The notes under the pieces: generated by a model
The model's input: the letters and a program-made list of their open reading frames with translations, nothing else
The model's database searches: none
Told to the model about the DNA's origin: nothing
Origin: a virus
DNA: 42,330 nt
Direction: 5' to 3' (one strand)
IMG/VR virus record: IMGVR_UViG_3300032309_000906
Span: 1-42,330 of that record
In this document: piece by piece, positions 38,698 to 42,330 of the stretch
How the letters are laid out: the number at the start of each line of letters is the position of its first letter
Numbering within the stretch: the stretch's first letter is position 1
Position numbers and translations under genes: made by a program

Positions 38698-39200
38698 TCA
38701 CCCGTCATAGGGTCACGGCACTCAGCATTAATACACATTAAACTATCTTCATATTGAACAACTGATCGGGTTGCACAATACTGGCAAGTAGCACCTGACA
38801 GATACTTATATGGTGCCGCGCCTTGAAGGCGTTGCCTTATCTTTAATGACCAATGATCAACTTCCCCATCTAATGTCTTAGCAAGGTTTTTATCTACAAC
38901 CTCAAGGTTTGACCATACCTTGGTAAGCCATATTAGGCGAGCAATTACTAATGGGTCAGGTCCTGAGGCACTTGGTTGCACATTACATGGTAGGCGTATG
39001 GCTATAACTTCAGACACTAATTTACTGTTTAAGTGTGTCCATTTATGAAACTCAAATGCTGTGCTAAGTAGTGATACAGATAATGGATAACGCCTAGAGT
39101 ATTTAGATGAGCGTTCAGTATTAAGTGACTTGGCATCCATAAACTCCCACAACCTTGGATAGTCCCCTACTAACTCTCTAATGTTCTGGGCTGTTTTCAT
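38676..39200 (-). CDS. Zinc-ribbon protein of the replication block
   Basis: The 174-residue protein is helical in its first 135 residues. It ends with a zinc ribbon C-x2-C...C-x4-C (CQYCATRS, CINAEC) and a Trp-rich tail. GGAGAT precedes the ATG. It overlaps HNH and RusA genes slightly. A DNA-linked role is likely from context, but no family is recognised. Confidence 0.65.
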   Translation of the reverse strand: MKTAQNIRELVGDYPRLWEFMDAKSLNTERSSKYSRRYPLSVSLLSTAFEFHKWTHLNSKLVSEVIAIRLPCNVQPSASGPDPLVIARLIWLTKVWSNLEVVDKNLAKTLDGEVDHWSLKIRQRLQGAAPYKYLSGATCQYCATRSVVQYEDSLMCINAECRDPMTGEWRTWQM

Positions 39201-39568
39201 ATCTCCATAATGCCAATCTGGACACCTAACTTCTGACCATAGATTTTTACAGCAGTTATTCTAACCACTTGACCGTCATCTTTGTAAGCGACACCAGTTA
39301 AACCATCTAAAACTGCTCGGATTAATTTATCCAGATCTGGTGGAACTGTGGGCATTTTGCGATCTACTGTTTTAGGTTTCAACATATTAAAAATTAAAGA
39401 AATTGCTATTGGGCGTTCAGAAGGTTGGCATCCTGCATTTCTGCCCAGCCGAGCAATATCGGCTCGCCATGTAGCAAGCCGATCTGCCCCTGCGTGTATT
39501 GGTTTGCCTTTCATAAACACTAAAGAGCCTTGTGGAACAGGTTTTCCTTCCACAAAGAACTCAATCAT
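39197..39568 (-). CDS. rusA: RusA-like Holliday junction resolvase
   Basis: I start at ATG 39568, 1 base after the upstream stop. The longer frame overlaps the transglycosylase gene. The 123-residue protein has RusA features: FFVEGKPVPQGSL at the start, and PPDLDKLIRAVLDGLTGVAYKDDGQV (76-101) with acidic residues D78, D80, D88, D97 and D98. It cuts four-way DNA junctions, here during recombination-linked replication or before packaging. Confidence 0.9.
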   Translation of the reverse strand: MIEFFVEGKPVPQGSLVFMKGKPIHAGADRLATWRADIARLGRNAGCQPSERPIAISLIFNMLKPKTVDRKMPTVPPDLDKLIRAVLDGLTGVAYKDDGQVVRITAVKIYGQKLGVQIGIMEI

Positions 39569-39569
39569 G

Positions 39570-39959
39570 TTAGTACCAACCCACCCCTTTTTTATCTCTT
39601 TCTTTCCATGCTTCCCATGCTTTACACGGGTTGCCATAGCGATGCTCGATATAACGAAGCCCGTTATCTATCTGAGTAGTAAAATCCTTAGATTCTTCAC
39701 CCAGCATTTGAGCAATTCCGAAAGCGGTGCTTTTCGGGTTGTCTGCTAAAGGTCTCCAGTTACTTTCTTTCTGCCAAAGTGCCTCTAGGCACTCCCAGTT
39801 GTTTCTTAAATAACCTCTATGTTTTAACTCGTTTTGAGCATATTCTTTCGGGGTCATTTTAACTTGATCAGCCACAGGGGCTTCTGCCTCTGACGTTGGT
39901 ACTAAAACTATTAGAACTGCGACTCCCATCGTAGTTGCTAGAGTTAGATTACGCTTCAT
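39570..39959 (-). CDS. Exported transglycosylase-like protein
   Basis: The 129-residue protein starts with a signal-like MKRNLTLATTMGVAVLIVLV (cleavage near 25). Its catalytic-domain pattern is ECLEALWQKESNWRPLADNP (E65), STAFGIAQML and QIDNGLRYIEHRYGNPCKAWEAW. This resembles actinobacterial transglycosylase/Rpf-like domains. AGGAG precedes the ATG. A peptidoglycan-cutting exported protein in the replication operon is separate from the CHAP endolysin. Confidence 0.8.
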   Translation of the reverse strand: MKRNLTLATTMGVAVLIVLVPTSEAEAPVADQVKMTPKEYAQNELKHRGYLRNNWECLEALWQKESNWRPLADNPKSTAFGIAQMLGEESKDFTTQIDNGLRYIEHRYGNPCKAWEAWKERDKKGVGWY

Positions 39960-39968
39960 GTTTTCTCC

Positions 39969-40226
39969 TCACAAAATGCGTGTTCGTGGCTCGTTGCTTC
40001 CTTGTGGTGTGCTCCTTTTCTGTAATTGACTTTGTAAGTCTTGGCTAGTTTGAGCCTTATAAAAAATTGCCGCCCTTTCAGGTAGGCAAACGGGGCAGGG
40101 AACTGCCCCTTCTTTCTTTTTGGTTTCTCCATGTCTGGAAACCTCTTCATATTCTACAATCTCCCAGCCATTTTCACAATCAATATGATCACAAAGACAC
40201 TCAGGTTTTGGGCAAGGTAGGTTCAT
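39969..40226 (-). CDS. Small Cys-rich zinc protein
   Basis: The 85-residue protein starts on the stop of the previous gene (ATGA). It contains CPKPECLCDHIDC near the start and CPVC (about 44-47), likely one or two zinc sites, then a basic tail. A 64-codon frame that overlaps it at 39956-40150 is a shadow. The function is unknown. Confidence 0.65.
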   Translation of the reverse strand: MNLPCPKPECLCDHIDCENGWEIVEYEEVSRHGETKKKEGAVPCPVCLPERAAIFYKAQTSQDLQSQLQKRSTPQGSNEPRTRIL

Positions 40227-40405
40227 TTGTTTTGCTCAATAATCTTTTGATCTTTCTTGCACCCTCTAAACTTGTGCAAGAGCATCCTGTTCCACACCTC
40301 AAAACCATCATCGCCTCGTGGAAAAAATAAGACAAATCCACAATTAAACTGGCAAGTCATAGATTCATAGTTAGGGTCATGGAACAAATCTCCTACATCA
40401 GCCAT
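40223..40405 (-). CDS. Small protein, unknown
   Basis: I start at ATG 40405, with AAAAGG upstream; it overlaps the replication gene stop by 8 bases. The 60-residue product has a C-x3-C near its middle (CQFNC) and a FEVWNRMLLHKFRGC segment. The pattern suggests a small zinc or metal site. No family is recognised. Confidence 0.55.
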   Translation of the reverse strand: MADVGDLFHDPNYESMTCQFNCGFVLFFPRGDDGFEVWNRMLLHKFRGCKKDQKIIEQNK

Positions 40406-41186
40406 TTTTAATGCCTTTTTCATACATGTCTTGAGCAACTACCATTGAGTAACTTACGAGATCATCAAGGTTTTTACTTGAGGCTTTATCAATAGCCAGC
40501 AAAGCCAACCGCCCAAATCTTTTAGTCAACTGAGCAATCCTCGCAATCTCTCCTGCTTCTAATTTTCTGCTTTGTAACTCAGACACATACCACACAGTCA
40601 GAGCCGTAGCCCCAGCCATGTCGTCAGCACGCTCAAGTTTATCCCACTCATCTTCTACCAGCCTAGACAAATTCCAAGCATTTATCCCGTTTTTTCTAGC
40701 CTCTAAAAGTTTAAGCACTATCCTTTCTGTGGCTTCTTTTGCTGTTTTAACTCTTGGAATAGGAATCTCAACTTCCGTCATCATCTCTTTATTTATAGGT
40801 GTATGTGTATGTGTATTTGTATGTGTATGTGGATCTGTTAATAATTCATTATTAATGCCATTACTTTTTTGTTTCTCTTTCCATCTATTGACCCTTTCTC
40901 GGTTGGCTTGCTTGGCTTTTTCGACCTCTGATTTAGGGGTCTGATACTCCCCGTACGAGGCGATCTGCCAGCCCTTATCTACCTTTAACCATAATCCAGC
41001 CTCTACCAGTTGAGGCACCCACTCATACCCGTCTAACCGCTTCAAAACAGGTTCTATGATCAGCCCGTCAGTTAAATAATGAGAGGCATAGCAAAGTCCC
41101 GAAATGTAGAGCCTAAAGGCTTGATCAGACAAGCCAACAATTTTCGGGTGGTTGGGAAAGTTATCATCTAGCCGAATCCAACTCAT
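40398..41186 (-). CDS. Replication initiator / replisome organizer-like protein
   Basis: The 262-residue protein has an N-terminal winged-helix region (WIRLDDNFPNHPKIVGLSDQAFRLYISGLCYAS ... LDGYEWVPQLVEAGLW), typical of phage replisome organizers of the DnaD/O type. A basic linker and a His-Thr repeat follow (about 119-130), then a helical C-terminal domain. Such proteins bind the origin and load helicase. GAGAGG precedes the ATG. The internal DNA repeat may lie at or near the origin. Confidence 0.7.
   Translation of the reverse strand: MSWIRLDDNFPNHPKIVGLSDQAFRLYISGLCYASHYLTDGLIIEPVLKRLDGYEWVPQLVEAGLWLKVDKGWQIASYGEYQTPKSEVEKAKQANRERVNRWKEKQKSNGINNELLTDPHTHTNTHTHTPINKEMMTEVEIPIPRVKTAKEATERIVLKLLEARKNGINAWNLSRLVEDEWDKLERADDMAGATALTVWYVSELQSRKLEAGEIARIAQLTKRFGRLALLAIDKASSKNLDDLVSYSMVVAQDMYEKGIKNG
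40799..40837. repeat. GTGTAT hexanucleotide repeat within the replication gene
   Basis: Four copies of GTGTAT or close variants, with TTGTAT between, encode the alternating His-Thr linker on the complement. Repeats inside initiator genes can serve as origin sites, but no such function is shown here. Confidence 0.6.
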
Positions 41187-41194
41187 ACCCTCTC

Positions 41195-41335
41195 CTATCT
41201 ACAAGTGGTGCAGTAATTAACTACCCTTATGTTTTTTATTGCTAGGTCGTAAGGTCTGCCACAATGAGCGCAAACCACTTTGGTAAATTCTTTTGGTATT
41301 TCAACCCAATAAAAAGGATTTCGTATTCTCCACAT
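41195..41335 (-). CDS. 46-residue zinc-ribbon protein
   Basis: ATG 41335 follows AAAGGAG that overlaps the end of the nuclease gene. The 46-residue product has C-x2-C at about 23-26 (CAHC) and again at 42-45 (CTTC), a minimal zinc ribbon. The frame fills the gap to the next gene. The start signal and Cys spacing support it. Confidence 0.65.
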   Translation of the reverse strand: MWRIRNPFYWVEIPKEFTKVVCAHCGRPYDLAIKNIRVVNYCTTCR

Positions 41336-41336
41336 A

Positions 41337-42272
41337 CTACTCCTTTACAGATAAGCGGTAAGTTTCTCTGCCTGTTTTCTTTGGAACAAAACCAAGTGAT
41401 TTCAACACTTCAGCCTCATCAATAGTTGAGCGACCAGCAACCTCTGTCCAAGTTACTTTAATACCATCGGCTGTTTGACCATTTGTGCCTTCAAGTGTTG
41501 CCTTTGCCATATCTTGTTTCTTTTCTAACTCTTTAATTGCAATACCAACATTTAGATATTCTTTTGCGGCAAGCACCATTAGTTCATCTGTGATCATTGG
41601 CAAGTCCTTACCATCTCCTTTTGGGCGACCCATGCACCCAGCCTTACCAGTTATATCGTAAAACGGACAGTAGCCTTTACAGAAAGAAGGATCTTTCTCA
41701 GGTTCAGGAACTTGATCAAGGGCACGAATATTGTCTAGCCATTGAAGTGCCTCAAGGGCAACAACTTTATCGTATGCCTCAGTATGGTAAATAATATCCG
41801 CCTCAGTTCCATCTCTTGGGATACAAACCAAAGACACATTTTCTACTTTATAACCATTTGCTTCAAGCAAATAACCATAAACTTGAACCTGCCAGCGTTG
41901 AGATTTGCTTGGAAAATATCCCAAGTTTTTCTTGGTTGTAGTTTTCCAATCAATAACTTCTTTTGTTTCCTGATCATATAAATCTATATGACCTTTTATT
42001 TCATCAGTTTTCATTTCCATCTCAGTAAGAAATCGTGTGCCGTTAGGGTCAAGGCGATCAATTACTTCTTGGATATGTGTATGAATAGCAGTTCCCAAAA
42101 TGCTTGCCATCTTAAATGTGTTCGGGTTTGTAATGCCCTGACCATTTAACTTATAGAACATCTGCCTTTTACAACTTCCAAGTTCTGAAGGTCCTACTTC
42201 TAATTGGTTTGATCTTTCAGAATTACCAGCATCATCAATTAATGCTTTTATTAATTGCGGAACAGCACTCAT
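41337..42272 (-). CDS. RecB/Cas4-like PD-(D/E)XK exonuclease with Fe-S-type Cys cluster
   Basis: The 311-residue protein has a PD-(D/E)XK nuclease core: GHIDLYDQETKEVIDWKTT with D97, D108 and K110, then QRWQVQVYGYLLE. Cys residues at 34, 198, 202 and 213 have the spacing of AddB/Cas4-type iron-sulfur clusters. The C-terminal part is helical then beta. It probably resects DNA ends to give ssDNA for the Bet-like annealase. The start ATG overlaps the gene that crosses the window join. Confidence 0.88.
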   Translation of the reverse strand: MSAVPQLIKALIDDAGNSERSNQLEVGPSELGSCKRQMFYKLNGQGITNPNTFKMASILGTAIHTHIQEVIDRLDPNGTRFLTEMEMKTDEIKGHIDLYDQETKEVIDWKTTTKKNLGYFPSKSQRWQVQVYGYLLEANGYKVENVSLVCIPRDGTEADIIYHTEAYDKVVALEALQWLDNIRALDQVPEPEKDPSFCKGYCPFYDITGKAGCMGRPKGDGKDLPMITDELMVLAAKEYLNVGIAIKELEKKQDMAKATLEGTNGQTADGIKVTWTEVAGRSTIDEAEVLKSLGFVPKKTGRETYRLSVKE

Positions 42273-42330
42273 TTACTTACCCTTTCTTTAATAACACTTC
42301 TGACTGCCTGTGAATAAACCTCACAAAGAT
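42269..42330 (-). CDS. Small acidic protein, C-terminal part (gene crosses the window join)
   Basis: The last 20 codons and the stop (TGA 42271-42269) of the 83-residue protein that begins at 190. The first codon of this piece is split over the join (T from base 1, AT from 42330-42329). The stop overlaps the nuclease ATG as ATGA, and GAAAGGG lies just before it. Confidence 0.65.
   Translation of the reverse strand, partial: LCEVYSQAVRSVIKERVSK

Noticed and set aside
39956-40150. 64-codon ORF on the minus strand
   Set aside because: It overlaps the Cys-rich 85-residue gene in another frame. That gene has coupled start and zinc motifs, while this one lacks a start signal and motifs.

Overview
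The window is a complete, or nearly complete, genome of a low-GC tailed phage with a long non-contractile tail (siphovirus type), opened at an arbitrary point. An 84-codon reading frame (including its stop) runs off the left edge on the minus strand and continues in frame from the right edge (190->1, then 42330->42269, ending TGA). This indicates that the 42,330 bases close into a circle, as expected for a circularly permuted or circularly assembled genome. No rRNA, tRNA, integrase or CRISPR array is visible. The host is probably a low-GC actinobacterium, perhaps a freshwater planktonic one. That is inference, resting on the low GC, the actinophage-like minor tail protein (ReqiPepy6 Gp37-like), the actinobacterial-type transglycosylase, and the many short zinc-ribbon proteins.

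Layout. A control region at about 3180-3410 sends transcription both ways. Rightward (3411-6871) is a short block of small genes: a SprT-like metalloprotein, zinc-ribbon proteins, a DUF932 protein and others. They are served by near-identical promoters, each followed at once by a 5'-terminal hairpin, and by strong intrinsic terminators. Everything else is on the minus strand and reads leftward. From 3167 to 1 and across the join come two tiny membrane proteins, a Bet/RecT annealase interrupted by an in-frame TAA, small regulators and a secreted Pro-rich protein. The block continues at 42272 with a RecB/Cas4-like nuclease, a replication initiator with a His-Thr repeat linker, an exported transglycosylase, RusA, HNH endonuclease, SSB and an excisionase-like HTH protein.

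Next (37504-35126) is a compact cassette: a TGT-like DpdA DNA transglycosylase, a ParB-like protein (DpdB-like partner), a YhhQ/VUT queuosine-precursor transporter and a XapX-like membrane protein. Together they suggest that the phage imports a 7-deazaguanine base and inserts it in its own DNA. The head module follows (TerS, TerL, fibre-like proteins, portal, MuF, protease/scaffold, major capsid protein with an Ig/Fn3-like insert). Then come the connectors and tail tube, a tail-assembly chaperone pair made by -1 frameshifting at CCCTTTC, a 979-residue tape measure, Dit, a set of modular tail-fibre paralogues, the lysis genes (CHAP endolysin, small membrane proteins, lipoprotein), a calcineurin-like phosphoesterase and a DUF6378-like protein. 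The last one overlaps the end of the rightward block tail to tail.

A genome-wide oddity is the palindrome TGATCA. I count about 65 copies by eye against roughly 14 expected from base composition, spread through every module.
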